From Methylocystis sp. L43 (GTDB taxonomy: Bacteria; Pseudomonadota; Alphaproteobacteria; Rhizobiales; Beijerinckiaceae), in contig NZ_JADNRA010000036.1 of assembly GCF_015709525.1 (NCBI RefSeq), positions 346,308 to 410,307 on the forward strand: a stretch of DNA of 64,000 bases, written 5' to 3'. The notes beneath the pieces were generated by a model. The model made no database searches. It worked only from the letters and a program-made list of their open reading frames with translations, and was not told the DNA's origin. Each line of letters begins with the position of its first letter. Within the stretch, counting starts at the first letter, position 1. Positions 36,353-45,599 of this stretch are shown here, one piece after another. Both the position numbers and the translations under genes were made by a program.

Positions 36353-39115
36353 GTGACCTCGGACGCGAACGAAATTCCCTACTGGAGCCAGGATTCGTCT
36401 GAGCTGGCCGCAGCTTTGGAGTCGGGTCCAGACGGGCTGTCGTCCGATCGCGCCGCTGCGCGGCTCTTAAGCGTCGGTCCCAACAGCGTGGAGGATGCGC
36501 CGCGCCTGAGCGCGCTTCGCCTCCTTCTACGCCAGTTCCAAAGCCCGCTCGTCCTCATCCTGGCGTTCGCCGCCGCAATCTCGCTCGTGCTCCAGCAATG
36601 GGTGGACGCCGCCATCATCCTGGCGATCGTGCTGGGCAGTTCGCTCCTCAGCTTTTTTCAGGAATACCGGGCGTCCACGGCGGTCGAAGAATTGAAGAAG
36701 CGCCTGGCGCTGACGTGCCGTGTGGTGCGGGATGGGGTGGAGCAGACAGCGCCGGTCAGCGCGATCGTGCCCGGCGACCAAATCCTCCTCTCCGCGGGCA
36801 ATCTAATCCCGGCGGATGGGCTCGTGATCGAGGCGCAGGACTTCCTCGTCAGCGAAGCGAGCATGACCGGCGAGTCGTTTCCGGTCGAAAAGCGGGCCGG
36901 GATAGTTCGTCCCGACGCGCCTATCACTGAACGGACCAATGCCGTCTTTCTCGGCGCTTCGGTGCGCAGCGGCACGGCGAAGGTCCTTGCCGTGAGCACC
37001 GGCCGCCGGACCGAGTTCGGCGCTATTGCGGCGCGGCTGGGGGCGCGCCAACCCGAGACCGACTTCGCCCGCGGCGTGCGGCAGTTCGGTTATCTCCTCG
37101 TTCGCGTGATGATTGTCATCGTTCTCTTCGTGCTGACTGTGAACTTGTTGCTCCACCGCCCGGTGATCGAGTCCCTGCTGTTCGCCGTGGCGCTCGCGGT
37201 CGGTCTGTCGCCTGAGCTCTTGCCGGCGATCATCAGCGTGACCCTTTCGGCCGGCGCGCGGGCCATGAGCAAGCGCGGCGTCATCGTCCGCCGGCTCGAC
37301 GCCATCGAGAACCTCGGCAGCATGGATATCCTATGCACCGACAAGACGGGCACATTGACTGAAGGCGCCATAGTTCTGCGCGACGTTCTCGACGCCGGAA
37401 GCCAGCCTTCGGATGAGGTGCGACGGCTCGCCTTTCTCAACGCCGCCTTCGAGACCGGCATCGAAAACCCGCTCGATGAAGCGATCGTGACTGCGGGCAA
37501 GGACATTGGGCTAACGACCCGCGGCGCCGCCAAGATCGACGAAATCCCCTACGACTTCATGCGTCGCCGACTCACCATCGTCGTGGCGGAGGATGGAGCG
37601 CCGTCACAGCGCCTGTTCATCACCAAGGGGGCGTTTTCGAACGTGCTCGACATATGCACATCGTTGGACCGCGATGGCGTCGAGGTTCCGGCGAACGCCG
37701 AGCGGCGCGCGGAACTCGAGAATGTCTTCAAGGCCAAGAGCGCTGAAGGCTTCCGTGTTCTGGCCGTTGCAACTCGCAAGGTTCCAGTGAAGGCGGACTA
37801 CGACCGCGACGACGAACGGGAGATGACCTTTCGTGGCTTTCTTGTTTTCTACGACCCGCCCAAGGCGGACGCGCGGCGCACGATCGACGATCTCAATCGG
37901 CTAGGCATCCGCATCAAGGTGATCAGCGGCGACAACCGCTATGTGACGGCGCATCTGGCGAAGGCTGTGGGACTCGATGCAACGTCGATGCTCACGGGCG
38001 AAAAGCTCGTAAAACTCAAAGACGAGGCTTTGTGGCATCTCGCGCCACGGACAGACCTCTTTGTCGAGATCGATCCCCAGCAGAAGGAGCGGATCGTCCG
38101 CGCCCTGCAGCGGACAGGTCATTCGGTCGGATATCTCGGCGACGGCGTCAATGATGCGCCGGCCCTGCATGCGGCCGATGTTGGCATCTCGGTCGAGACG
38201 GCGGTGGACGTCGCCCGCGAAAGCGCCGACATCATCCTGCTCGACCGCGACCTGGACGTGTTGCGCTCTGGTGTGGAGGATGGTCGGCGGACCTTCGCCA
38301 ACACGCTGAAATACATCTCGATCACCACCAGCGCTAATTTCGGGAACATGGTCAGCATGGCGCTGGCGGCGCCGCTGCTGCCGTTCCTGCCGCTTGCCGC
38401 CAAGCAGATCCTACTGAACAACTTTCTCTCCGACGTGCCGTCGATCGCAATATCCAGCGACAATGTCGATGCGGACCGGGTCTCACATCCGCAGCGATGG
38501 AGCATCAATGAGATCCAGAAGTTTATGATTGTCTTCGGCCTGATCAGTTCGGCCTTCGATATGTTGACCTTCGCGGTGCTGCTCCTGGTTTTCCACGCCG
38601 GCGAGGCGACGTTCCAGACCGCCTGGTTTATGATTTCGCTGCTGACCGAACTCGCGGTCGTCCTCGTCCTGCGAACCCACAAGCCGGCTTTTCGAAGCAC
38701 CCCGAGTCAGTTGCTGTTGTGGTCAACGCTTGCGGTCGCGGCCGCGACCTTCGCCATCCCCTTCCTCGGGGCGCTGAGCTCGATGTTCGGCTTCGTGCCG
38801 CTCTCGGCGATTGAGATAAGCGCCGTCGTCGCTATCGTCCTCGGCTATATTGTGGCGACGGAAGTGGGCAAGATATGGTTCTTCTGGTCCATCAACACTG
38901 CAGGTCTTTCGAATCCCATCAGAACTCGAAAGACCAAGGCGTCTGGGCCCAGACCGCATCCTCTTGGGCCTTTCATGAGCGCGCTCGTCGCTACGGCGTT
39001 GGTCGTGGGGGGAGCCCTCGTCTTAACGGGAACGCTCATCTTGATAGGAACGCTTGTCCAATTGAGCCTTCAGCCGCATGAAGCGTTAAAGTCGGTCTTC
39101 TGGCCAAGCAAATAA
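36353..39115 (+). CDS. mgtA: magnesium-translocating P-type ATPase, MgtA/MgtB family
   Basis: The 920-residue protein has the P3B Mg2+ ATPase layout. The actuator motif is MTGESFPVEK, the phosphorylated Asp330 is in CTDKTGTLTE, the hinge is GYLGDGVNDAPALHAADVGI, and the membrane domain ends in several C-terminal helices. The PANFGN-like MgtA segment appears as SANFGNMVSMALAAPLLPFL. It imports Mg2+ at the expense of ATP in the inner membrane. It probably starts at GTG 36353; GTG 36350 is not in this frame. No Mg2+-sensing leader can be shown in the 160 bases upstream. Confidence 0.92.
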   Translation: MTSDANEIPYWSQDSSELAAALESGPDGLSSDRAAARLLSVGPNSVEDAPRLSALRLLLRQFQSPLVLILAFAAAISLVLQQWVDAAIILAIVLGSSLLSFFQEYRASTAVEELKKRLALTCRVVRDGVEQTAPVSAIVPGDQILLSAGNLIPADGLVIEAQDFLVSEASMTGESFPVEKRAGIVRPDAPITERTNAVFLGASVRSGTAKVLAVSTGRRTEFGAIAARLGARQPETDFARGVRQFGYLLVRVMIVIVLFVLTVNLLLHRPVIESLLFAVALAVGLSPELLPAIISVTLSAGARAMSKRGVIVRRLDAIENLGSMDILCTDKTGTLTEGAIVLRDVLDAGSQPSDEVRRLAFLNAAFETGIENPLDEAIVTAGKDIGLTTRGAAKIDEIPYDFMRRRLTIVVAEDGAPSQRLFITKGAFSNVLDICTSLDRDGVEVPANAERRAELENVFKAKSAEGFRVLAVATRKVPVKADYDRDDEREMTFRGFLVFYDPPKADARRTIDDLNRLGIRIKVISGDNRYVTAHLAKAVGLDATSMLTGEKLVKLKDEALWHLAPRTDLFVEIDPQQKERIVRALQRTGHSVGYLGDGVNDAPALHAADVGISVETAVDVARESADIILLDRDLDVLRSGVEDGRRTFANTLKYISITTSANFGNMVSMALAAPLLPFLPLAAKQILLNNFLSDVPSIAISSDNVDADRVSHPQRWSINEIQKFMIVFGLISSAFDMLTFAVLLLVFHAGEATFQTAWFMISLLTELAVVLVLRTHKPAFRSTPSQLLLWSTLAVAAATFAIPFLGALSSMFGFVPLSAIEISAVVAIVLGYIVATEVGKIWFFWSINTAGLSNPIRTRKTKASGPRPHPLGPFMSALVATALVVGGALVLTGTLILIGTLVQLSLQPHEALKSVFWPSK

Positions 39116-39203
39116 CGTAGTCGACCGGAAAGCGACCGCCGCCATCGCCATATTTGCGGCGACGCAATCGCCCGGCTGCCTTTAACCTTCAGAAAAAGAC
39201 GCC

Positions 39204-39773
39204 ATGAGTAGCTTATCGTCTCAAATACGCGCTCCGGCTCTTACGGAACGTCTCGCTCGCTTGTTGCGCATTCTCCTTGTCGGCGTGGCGCTCGTCATTG
39301 GCGCCGCCGCCTTGCCGTCGATCAGCGCCGCTCGGGATATGGTGGCCTTTTCATCGTCCGTCGAGCCGGGCACGATTGTCATCGACGCGCGGCGCCGCAA
39401 ACTTTTTTTCGTTGAGGACGAAGGCGTCGCAATTCGCTATCCGATCGCCGTTCCAAAGAGCAGCGAGGAATGGTCCGGCTCCGCCACGATTATCGGTAAA
39501 TACGTCAATCCGGACTGGGCTCCGCCATGGATTGTAAAACGAGACCATCCGGAATTGCCGGACCTTATTCGCGGCGGTGCGCCGAACAATCCCATGGGCG
39601 CTCGCGCTCTTACCCTCAGCCGCTTCCAGGTGGCGATTCACGGGACGACCAAAAGGATGCGCGCGTCGATCGGCTCCGCCGCCTCCTACGGCTGCATCCG
39701 CATGTTGAATGAGGATGTGATTGATCTGTTCGATCGCGTAAGCGTCGGCACGCCTGTAATCATGCGGCCATGA
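39204..39773 (+). CDS. L,D-transpeptidase (YkuD domain), intact copy
   Basis: The 189-residue protein has an N-terminal signal or anchor segment (residues about 22-43), a short linker and a YkuD domain. The catalytic Cys lies in ASYGCIRMLNEDV and the conserved His in VAIHGTTKRM. L,D-transpeptidases cross-link peptidoglycan stem peptides (3-3 links) or attach outer-membrane proteins. A decayed near-copy is at 30646-31109 on the opposite strand, so the gene was duplicated within this window. It follows mgtA by 88 bases, which could allow cotranscription. Confidence 0.9.
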   Translation: MSSLSSQIRAPALTERLARLLRILLVGVALVIGAAALPSISAARDMVAFSSSVEPGTIVIDARRRKLFFVEDEGVAIRYPIAVPKSSEEWSGSATIIGKYVNPDWAPPWIVKRDHPELPDLIRGGAPNNPMGARALTLSRFQVAIHGTTKRMRASIGSAASYGCIRMLNEDVIDLFDRVSVGTPVIMRP

Positions 39774-39848
39774 CGGTCACGACCTCCGTAGTCGGAATCT
39801 CGCGCCGGCCTTACACCGAGGCGCCTTAAGTCAAATCGGCGACAGGGT

Positions 39849-40970
39849 TTGATCGCATCAATGGCGCGTAGTAAAAAAGGGCAGGAAGGATATTTCGAAA
39901 TCACAGTCGAACCTTTAGATCCGCAATACGCTCCGGTGCTCGCCCAGGCGGTCGTCGACACGGTCCGCGATCCTCTACTCGTGCTTAATTGTCATCTCAG
40001 AGTAGCCGTAGCTAGCCGGTCCTTTTTCCATAATTTTGCAGTCACCCCCGAAGAGGTCATCGGACGTTCGGTTTATGAGATTTTAGACGGCCGCTTCAAC
40101 ATAGCGCGCCTGGCTTCGCTCTTGGATAAAATCCTGCCCGAACACGCCGTCGCGGAAGATTTTGAGATAGATGCCGAGTTTCCTCGCATCGGACGCCGCG
40201 TCGTGATTGTGACCGCGCGAGAAGTCTTCTTCACCAGCAACGCTCACAAAGCTATTTTGCTTTCCTTCACAGATGTGACCCGTCGACGTTCCATAGAAAA
40301 GGAGAAGGATTCTCTTCTCAGTGAAACGAGAAAACTGCTTCGGGAGAAAGAAGTACTGCTCCTAGAAATGCAGCATCGCATTTTCAATAGTTTGCAAATC
40401 ATCGCGAACATCATCATGATGAAGACTCGGGTGACGACCTCGGAAGAGGCGCGCCGACACCTGTAGGACACTTACTCCCGCGTCATGTCGGTGGCGACAT
40501 TGCAGCGGCACATCGACACGGCAGGCCGTACCGAACTCGTCGAAGTCGCTCCCTATTTGACCACGCTATGCGAGGGCCTCGCGGCCTCGATGATCGGTGA
40601 GGAGAAACAAATATCCCTGAAATACGCCTTCGACAGCGCCCTCATTCCCTCGACGGAAGCAGTGAGTCTAGGCCTGATCGTGACGGAGCTGGTTATCAAC
40701 TCCGTGAAATATGCATTTCCTCAAAGCCGGCCGGACGCGGAAATCCTCGTCAAATACGAAACCTCCGGCTCCAACTGGCGGCTCACGGTGTCCGATAATG
40801 GCGTGGGCAGGCCGGAAGGATACAATACGGCCGCCCCTTCTGACGGCTTGGGCAGCACGCTTGTGAAGGCGCTGGCGCAACAGATCAAGGCGCAAATTGA
40901 AATGGCAAGCAGTGCCCGCGGACTCGTTGTGTCGATCGCGCATGCGACATTTAGCCCTCGGGCTACATAG
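39849..40970 (+). pseudogene. sensor histidine kinase (HisKA_2/HWE-like) split by an amber codon
   Basis: The first frame (39849-40466) gives a PAS-like sensor (DPLLVLNCHLRVAVASRSFF, EEVIGRSVYEIL) and a HisKA_2-like dimerisation box with the phospho-acceptor His in LLEMQHRIFNSLQIIANI. TAG at 40464-40466 interrupts it. The same frame then continues SVATLQRHIDTAG and the HATPase domain: N box VTELVINSVKYAFP, G1 box VSDNGVGRP, and GLGSTLVKALAQQ. One base change (GAG or CAG to TAG) would explain the stop. Unless the amber is suppressed or is a sequencing error, the kinase is inactive. No response regulator is adjacent. Confidence 0.8.
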
Positions 40971-41054
40971 CCCGCGCCGATCCAGAATAGGATCGGCGCG
41001 GGTCGCCTCGAGCATTTCGCCATCTGTTCGAGAAGTCGCCGCCAGAAAACGACG

Positions 41055-41201
41055 ATGACGCCTGCGCTAGCCAAGCGGACGAATGTGTGGGAGCAGCTCA
41101 GAGCGCGCCTGATCGAGCAGAGCGGTCCGGAGGTGGCGATGACAAACCGGCTGACCGCAAACCCCCGCCAACGGATCATTGCAAAGCTCGGCCTTGTCTG
41201 A
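41055..41201 (+). CDS. possible small protein of 48 residues
   Basis: ATG 41055 opens a frame of 48 codons giving TNVWEQLRARLIEQSGPEVA and ending NPRQRIIAKLGLV. The composition looks like real coding sequence, but no clear ribosome-binding site precedes it and I do not recognise the family. It may be the tail of a lost gene. Confidence 0.3.
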   Translation: MTPALAKRTNVWEQLRARLIEQSGPEVAMTNRLTANPRQRIIAKLGLV

Positions 41202-41273
41202 AACGCCAGATAGGCCCATATTTTCAAGGTCGGCCGCCATTTTGGGCAGTGTCGGCTTGGTGGAGACATGACA

Positions 41274-41525
41274 ATGATCGAAACATTGATAGGACTCATC
41301 TTTCTCGTCATCATCATCGGGGTGTTTTGGTGGGCCGCAACGACCTTGCTCCGTGTCATTCCTCTCGCGGAGCCATTTCGAACAGTTGTTCACGTGCTCG
41401 TCGTTTTGGTTGGGGCGTTCATTGTTCTTTATGTGGCGCAGATGTTCCTGGAGGCAGCCGGCATTAAAGTGCCATGGCCGAAGTTTGGCGAAGCGAAATC
41501 AATACACGCGATTATTCGCGCCTGA
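41274..41525 (+). CDS. small two-helix membrane protein (Thivi_2564-like)
   Basis: The product is 83 residues with a helix at the start (ETLIGLIFLVIIIGVFWWAA), a Pro-containing turn (LLRVIPLAEPFR), a second helix (VVHVLVVLVGAFIVLYVAQM) and a polar tail. This resembles the small Thivi_2564-type membrane proteins. GGAG is eight bases before ATG 41274 and too close to ATG 41268, so I prefer the second ATG. The role is unknown. Confidence 0.65.
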   Translation: MIETLIGLIFLVIIIGVFWWAATTLLRVIPLAEPFRTVVHVLVVLVGAFIVLYVAQMFLEAAGIKVPWPKFGEAKSIHAIIRA

Positions 41526-41908
41526 GCGATTTGTTCAAACTGCATGGACCCGCGCAGCTAAAACCGCTCGAGATGCAGGCTCACAAGTCTCCCCAACCCG
41601 CCTGGTCCAGGGGTTAGGGCGCACCCTCCGGAAGGCGCTGCGACGAATCGACCATCTGATAGGCATGAGGAGATTCTTCAGGGCGCCGCATTTCCGGATC
41701 GTCTCGTCATCAACGCCCTTGCCACGTCATTGACTTGAGCATGGACGCGGATCGCGTCGATGACGCGCTTTCCAGCGGAAAGAACTTCACGCCGCCGCCG
41801 ACATTTCCCGCGCGCGCAAGCGAGCCAAGATGGGTTAAACTTTAGTGCGGTTGCGCCAAAATACACTAAACCTGCATTATCCGTGGGGGTTCGAGAGGAG
41901 AAACGATC
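41526..41908. other. gap with no supported gene
   Basis: A short minus-strand frame (VIDAIRVHAQVNDVARALMT) has some coding look but no start or known family. The 5' leader of the next gene ends with GAGAGGAG before the ATG at 41909. Confidence 0.4.
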
Positions 41909-42472
41909 ATGTCGTCACCGTTGGCGCGCATGGCGCTCGGAGCTGTAGTAGGCGCGGCGGGCGTCGCGCTATTTGGCCCGCACATAGCGCGACGCGCACG
42001 TCCGGCCGCGAAAGCCGCGCTGAAAGCAGCGCTGGCGGCCATGCACGAGGCGCGGACAAGGGGCGGCGAAATCGCCGAAGCCGCCGAGGATATCTACGCC
42101 GAGGCAAAGGCGGAAGCGGAGGCCGAGACCGAAGCCGCGGGGGGCGCGGCGGCCGTCGCAGAGCCCACGGCCGCAGCGGCAGTCTCCAAAATCAATTCCC
42201 AGATGAATCATGGTGGCGCTTTTTCCCATCGACCCGAGGAAACGGTCATGACAAAGCAACCGGGACTCGACGGCCGCCATCGAGACCAGAACGGCAGAAT
42301 CAGCAAGAAGCATGGCAATACGCTCATATCCACATTGCGTCAGACCTATGGGGCCGGATTCGCTCTGGGGCGGTCTGGCGATGAAAGATTGGCAGATGTT
42401 CTGCACGACCTCGACGAGCCGTCTCTCAGTCATCTGATCCATGACTTACAAAGCAATCGACTTGATTCGTGA
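41909..42472 (+). CDS. apparent fusion of DUF5132-like membrane segment and small basic protein
   Basis: The frame encodes 187 residues. Residues 1-75 are a glycine/alanine hydrophobic helix (RMALGAVVGAAGVALFGPHI) followed by an Ala/Glu-rich helix, as in DUF5132-like proteins. After an Ala-rich linker, residues 114-187 (MTKQPGLDGRHRDQNGRISK, STLRQTYGAGFALG, DEPSLSHLIHDL) look like a separate soluble protein usually encoded alone. ATG at 42249 has GAGGAA before it and could start the second product. Either the two have fused, or the second start is used within the same frame. The function of both is unknown. Confidence 0.6.
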   Translation: MSSPLARMALGAVVGAAGVALFGPHIARRARPAAKAALKAALAAMHEARTRGGEIAEAAEDIYAEAKAEAEAETEAAGGAAAVAEPTAAAAVSKINSQMNHGGAFSHRPEETVMTKQPGLDGRHRDQNGRISKKHGNTLISTLRQTYGAGFALGRSGDERLADVLHDLDEPSLSHLIHDLQSNRLDS

Positions 42473-42834
42473 CTGATGACGGATGACCTCTCGACACCCA
42501 GTGGAGCGACTCTAGCGCTGCCTGCCACGTTCGATAGCGGCGCGGACGAGGTCAGCTTCCAGACGAGGGGCTTCGGCTTTTCATCCTGGCCGTTTGCAAC
42601 TCTTCTATGAGCTGCAGAATAAATACTGGCCGAACCAAGGATGTGGCCAGCGTTGATGAAGGCGGCGGGGCCATACCAAGAGCGAATTCGATCGGTTCAT
42701 CGTAAACGGCCGTCCGCCCGAAATGCTCGAAAAAAGTTCAAAGCATCGAGGATCGAATGTAGCGGCGCTATGGGCTGACCCATTTAAGCGCGTCACGCGG
42801 TAATAGGTGCGCCAGTCATTTTCAACAAGGCCCA
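42473..42834. other. gap with no supported gene
   Basis: A minus-strand frame starting MGLVENDWRTYYRVTRLNGS ends after about 76 residues and loses coding character after 20; it may be a gene fragment. Nothing else is recognised. Confidence 0.4.
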
Positions 42835-43419
42835 TCAGCGATGGCAGCCATTTTCCCGTTCATCGCCGAAATAGTGACTAACGAAGTCGCCGAACCTGCG
42901 CCGCTGCGAAGAGTTCAGACTGTCGTACAGTGGCGCCGTTGCGTCGGCGATTTTGCGCAGATCGTCGGCGCGCGCGCTCAAGGTGTCGGCTTGCATGCGC
43001 ATATCGTCGATGGTTGTCCAATCTTGATCGTCGGGGACCTTGTCGTCTTGGGCTTTGCCTTCCTTGGCATCGGGGCGTTGCGCTTCCCGCATCGCAGCCG
43101 CTCTCTGCTCCCGCAGCTTGAGCATCCTATCGGCACGGCGTTGCGCCATGTCGTGCAATGCAGTCTGAACGGCGCCCCAATTCTTGCCCTGATCCGGCGT
43201 CAACCGAAGAACCGCCTTGAAACGAGCGATTCGCGCGTCGGCAACGTCCATAATCTGATTGGCGGTTCGTCCGCACATCTCGTCTCGATCGCGTCGATCG
43301 TACGCGACGGAGCTGGAAGGAAGGATTACTACGGCGCAAACCGTCATTATTGCGCACGCAATGAGGGCTCTTCGCATGGTCAAGTGTTTTTGCCGCGCCC
43401 GCGATCCGATCTTATCCAT
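42835..43419 (-). CDS. Spy/CpxP-like periplasmic LTXXQ protein
   Basis: The 194-residue product (ATG 43419) has a signal sequence (RRALIACAIMTVCAVVILPS) followed by a helical, charge-rich body with the LTxxQ motif (KAVLRLTPDQGKNW) typical of Spy/CpxP, RMLKLREQRAAAMREAQ and a second helical half ending DFVSHYFGDERE. Family members are periplasmic chaperones or envelope-stress sensors. An alternative start 15 codons later (MRRALIACAI) would fit the signal peptide as well. The gene stands alone on its strand. Confidence 0.75.
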   Translation of the reverse strand: MDKIGSRARQKHLTMRRALIACAIMTVCAVVILPSSSVAYDRRDRDEMCGRTANQIMDVADARIARFKAVLRLTPDQGKNWGAVQTALHDMAQRRADRMLKLREQRAAAMREAQRPDAKEGKAQDDKVPDDQDWTTIDDMRMQADTLSARADDLRKIADATAPLYDSLNSSQRRRFGDFVSHYFGDERENGCHR

Positions 43420-43590
43420 GACTACATCCCCCAACTTGTGCGAACGTTTCAGTTTGTCTAGGCAACCGCAATCGAAAGAAGTAGTCAGCGTCCTTATCCC
43501 ACCGAAGTCGCCCCCGCTCGGTTTACCGCGAGGCCGGTAGCTGTTGCGGCCTCGCGTCCAATTGCGGCGCAGGACAAGGCGCGCACTTTA

Positions 43591-43956
43591 TTAGCAGGCC
43601 CACACCCAACCAGCGACGGGGTCCCACTGCCAGCACGAACTGCCGCCATACCCGCCGCCATACCCGTAGCCGGGATAGCCGTAGCCTGATGCGCCCGCGA
43701 TTCCCGCGCCCAAAACGCCGGCCGCGGCGCCCGCGACGCCAGCCGCTGCGCCAACCGCGGCGCCGGGAATGCCGTAGCCTCGGCGATAATAACCGCGGCG
43801 ATAACCCCGATAGTAAGCTTGTTCGAACGACGTCGTTACTCCAACGCTCGTTGGACTCGCGGCGCTCATGGGGCCAGCCAAAACTTCCGCCGGTAGAGCC
43901 GCCAGCGCGGTCATCCCGCATAACGCGGCCAGGACAGATTTCACACTCTTACACAT
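43591..43956 (-). CDS. small secreted Gly/Tyr-rich protein
   Basis: From ATG 43956 (GGGAGG before it) the product is 121 residues. It has a signal peptide (SVLAALCGMTALAALPAEVLA), Tyr/Arg-rich repeats (YYRGYRRGYYRRGYG), a Gly/Ala glycine-zipper-like helix (GAAVGAAAGVAGAAAGVLGA) and a Gly/Tyr tail with WQWDPVAGWVWAC. Glycine-zipper proteins sit in outer membranes or envelopes. I cannot assign a function. Confidence 0.65.
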   Translation of the reverse strand: MCKSVKSVLAALCGMTALAALPAEVLAGPMSAASPTSVGVTTSFEQAYYRGYRRGYYRRGYGIPGAAVGAAAGVAGAAAGVLGAGIAGASGYGYPGYGYGGGYGGSSCWQWDPVAGWVWAC

Positions 43957-44439
43957 TTCGACCTCCCTTTCAGAAACACAGATTTTCAGAAACACAGAGT
44001 CGAGTCCGCCCCAACGCGGGCGCGCCGCGCGCTGCTTCTGCGTCGCAAGAGGATCAACTAGGCCTAAATGTGAAGTTGTCGAGGAGGTTCCTCGATCACG
44101 ATCAACTTCGCGGGGCTTGGAACGCCTCGGTGTAAATCAGATTTCAATTGTGACCCCTTTCGAAACATTCCCGACAGTAAAATCAGCGCCTTGAGCATGT
44201 GACCCTACGCGGCATTACAGCCGTGGATTGTCGCAACCTGATTTCGATTGTGTGGCCGTCATGTTGATCGTCGTGGGCTTGTTGTGCGTGGCGGAGCTGG
44301 CTGCCTCATTGCGCGCACCAACTGCGGCGTGGGAAGCGTCCAATGTGGATTCATAACGTTCCACCGATACAATTTGCCGCATCGCTTCTCTGCGTTCGAC
44401 GGAAATTCGCCGAAGTGAACAATTATGTCGTTTTGACAA
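43957..44439. other. gap with no supported gene
   Basis: Divergent intergenic region between the secreted Gly/Tyr protein and cytochrome b561. Near 44240-44400 short minus-strand frames occur but lack starts or conserved motifs. Confidence 0.4.
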
Positions 44440-45030
44440 ATGTCTGCGGAAAATACAGTGAGGCCCTCAATGCAATGGCGCAATTCTCCACGAGCCTACG
44501 GTGCAGCCGTCCAAATCGTTCATTGGTTTTCCGTGCTTCTTGTTGGCGTCGCATGGGTGCTCGGGACCGTGGGCGAAGACCTGCCAAATGGAAGCGCTCG
44601 TAATCTCGGAGAGCTAATCCATGTTTCCGCGGGAGAGCTGATCGCCATCCTTTTGATCGTTCGCGTCGGCTGGCGTCTAATCAACGCGCCGCCGTCTCCA
44701 GAACCGACGCCGCTGGGGAGATTGGGCGATTTGGCCGCCAAAATCGTCCACCTTGCGCTCTACGCGCTGCTTGCGGCGGTTGTCGCCGTTGGCGTCGCGA
44801 CGCAATTTGCTGATGGCGACGCGCTTTCCGTGCTTGGCATTTTCGATATCGCATCGCCGTGGGCGAAGAACAAAATGTTTGCGCATGACATGAAGGAAAT
44901 CCATGAAACTATAGCGAACGGACTTATCATCCTCGCCACGCTCCATGCTGGAGCGGCGTTGGTCCACCACTTCGTTTTTCGCGATCGCACTCTGAGACGT
45001 ATGCTGCCAGCGGCCTTGAAGCCCCACTAA
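44440..45030 (+). CDS. cytochrome b561 family protein
   Basis: The 196-residue protein has four predicted membrane helices with haem-ligand histidines: His in AVQIVHWFSVLLVG, His in GELIHVSAGELIAI, and His residues in MKEIHETIANGLI and LATLHAGAALVHHFVFRD. The pattern is that of the Ni/Fe-hydrogenase-type or b561 di-haem electron carrier that shuttles electrons in the inner membrane. ATG 44470 (MQWRNSPRAYG) with GAGG upstream is an alternative start. It has no partner gene beside it. Confidence 0.88.
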   Translation: MSAENTVRPSMQWRNSPRAYGAAVQIVHWFSVLLVGVAWVLGTVGEDLPNGSARNLGELIHVSAGELIAILLIVRVGWRLINAPPSPEPTPLGRLGDLAAKIVHLALYALLAAVVAVGVATQFADGDALSVLGIFDIASPWAKNKMFAHDMKEIHETIANGLIILATLHAGAALVHHFVFRDRTLRRMLPAALKPH

Positions 45031-45271
45031 TCCTGCGCTCGCTGCTTCGGCTTCGTTGCGGCCTGTCGGCGACCCGAGCGCCAATGCACCGCGGGCAGCT
45101 CTGCTTTTCATCGCGGGAATGGCGGTTGACTCCAATACGTCGAGCTTTTCGACTTTTTTGGCGGCCCTGCGAGGAACTCACGAGCCTTGGCGACCACCGC
45201 CCGCAATACCTGATAGCGCGGGTGCTGTCGATTTCACTCTCTTCAAGACAGATAAAGAAACCTACCCAAGT

Positions 45272-45502
45272 TCAGATCTGCTTCGCCGCGACCGGCGCAT
45301 TCGACGGGGGAGCGGAAGCCCGCTGCCGTGCAGGCGATGCGGCTTTGAATGGCTTGAAGGCTTCCTTGGCGAGGTTCGAATACATTTCTCCGATCATGGT
45401 GGTTTCGGCAACGAAATCTTCATAGGCGGTTTTGGCGAAATCCGACTGCAACTGAATTGCTTCGTCGAGCTTCTTCACGCCCATCAGCTTTTCGAAGTGC
45501 AC
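45272..45502 (-). pseudogene. truncated phasin
   Basis: The segment KLMGVKKLDEAIQLQSDFAK, TAYEDFVAETTMIGEMYSNL and AKEAFKPF is the C-terminal half of a PHA-granule-associated phasin. The N-terminal half is absent, and upstream of KLMG the sequence has no matching frame. GTG 45502 would be a chance start. A functional phasin would coat PHB granules, which fits the PHB genes elsewhere in the window. Confidence 0.65.
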
Positions 45503-45599
45503 ACGACAAAGATAATTTTCTCGCTAAGACGATCGCAGCGGGATACTGTATGCGAGCTGAGCTATGTCGCGAACCCCAATCGCCCGAGAGTTCGATGTC

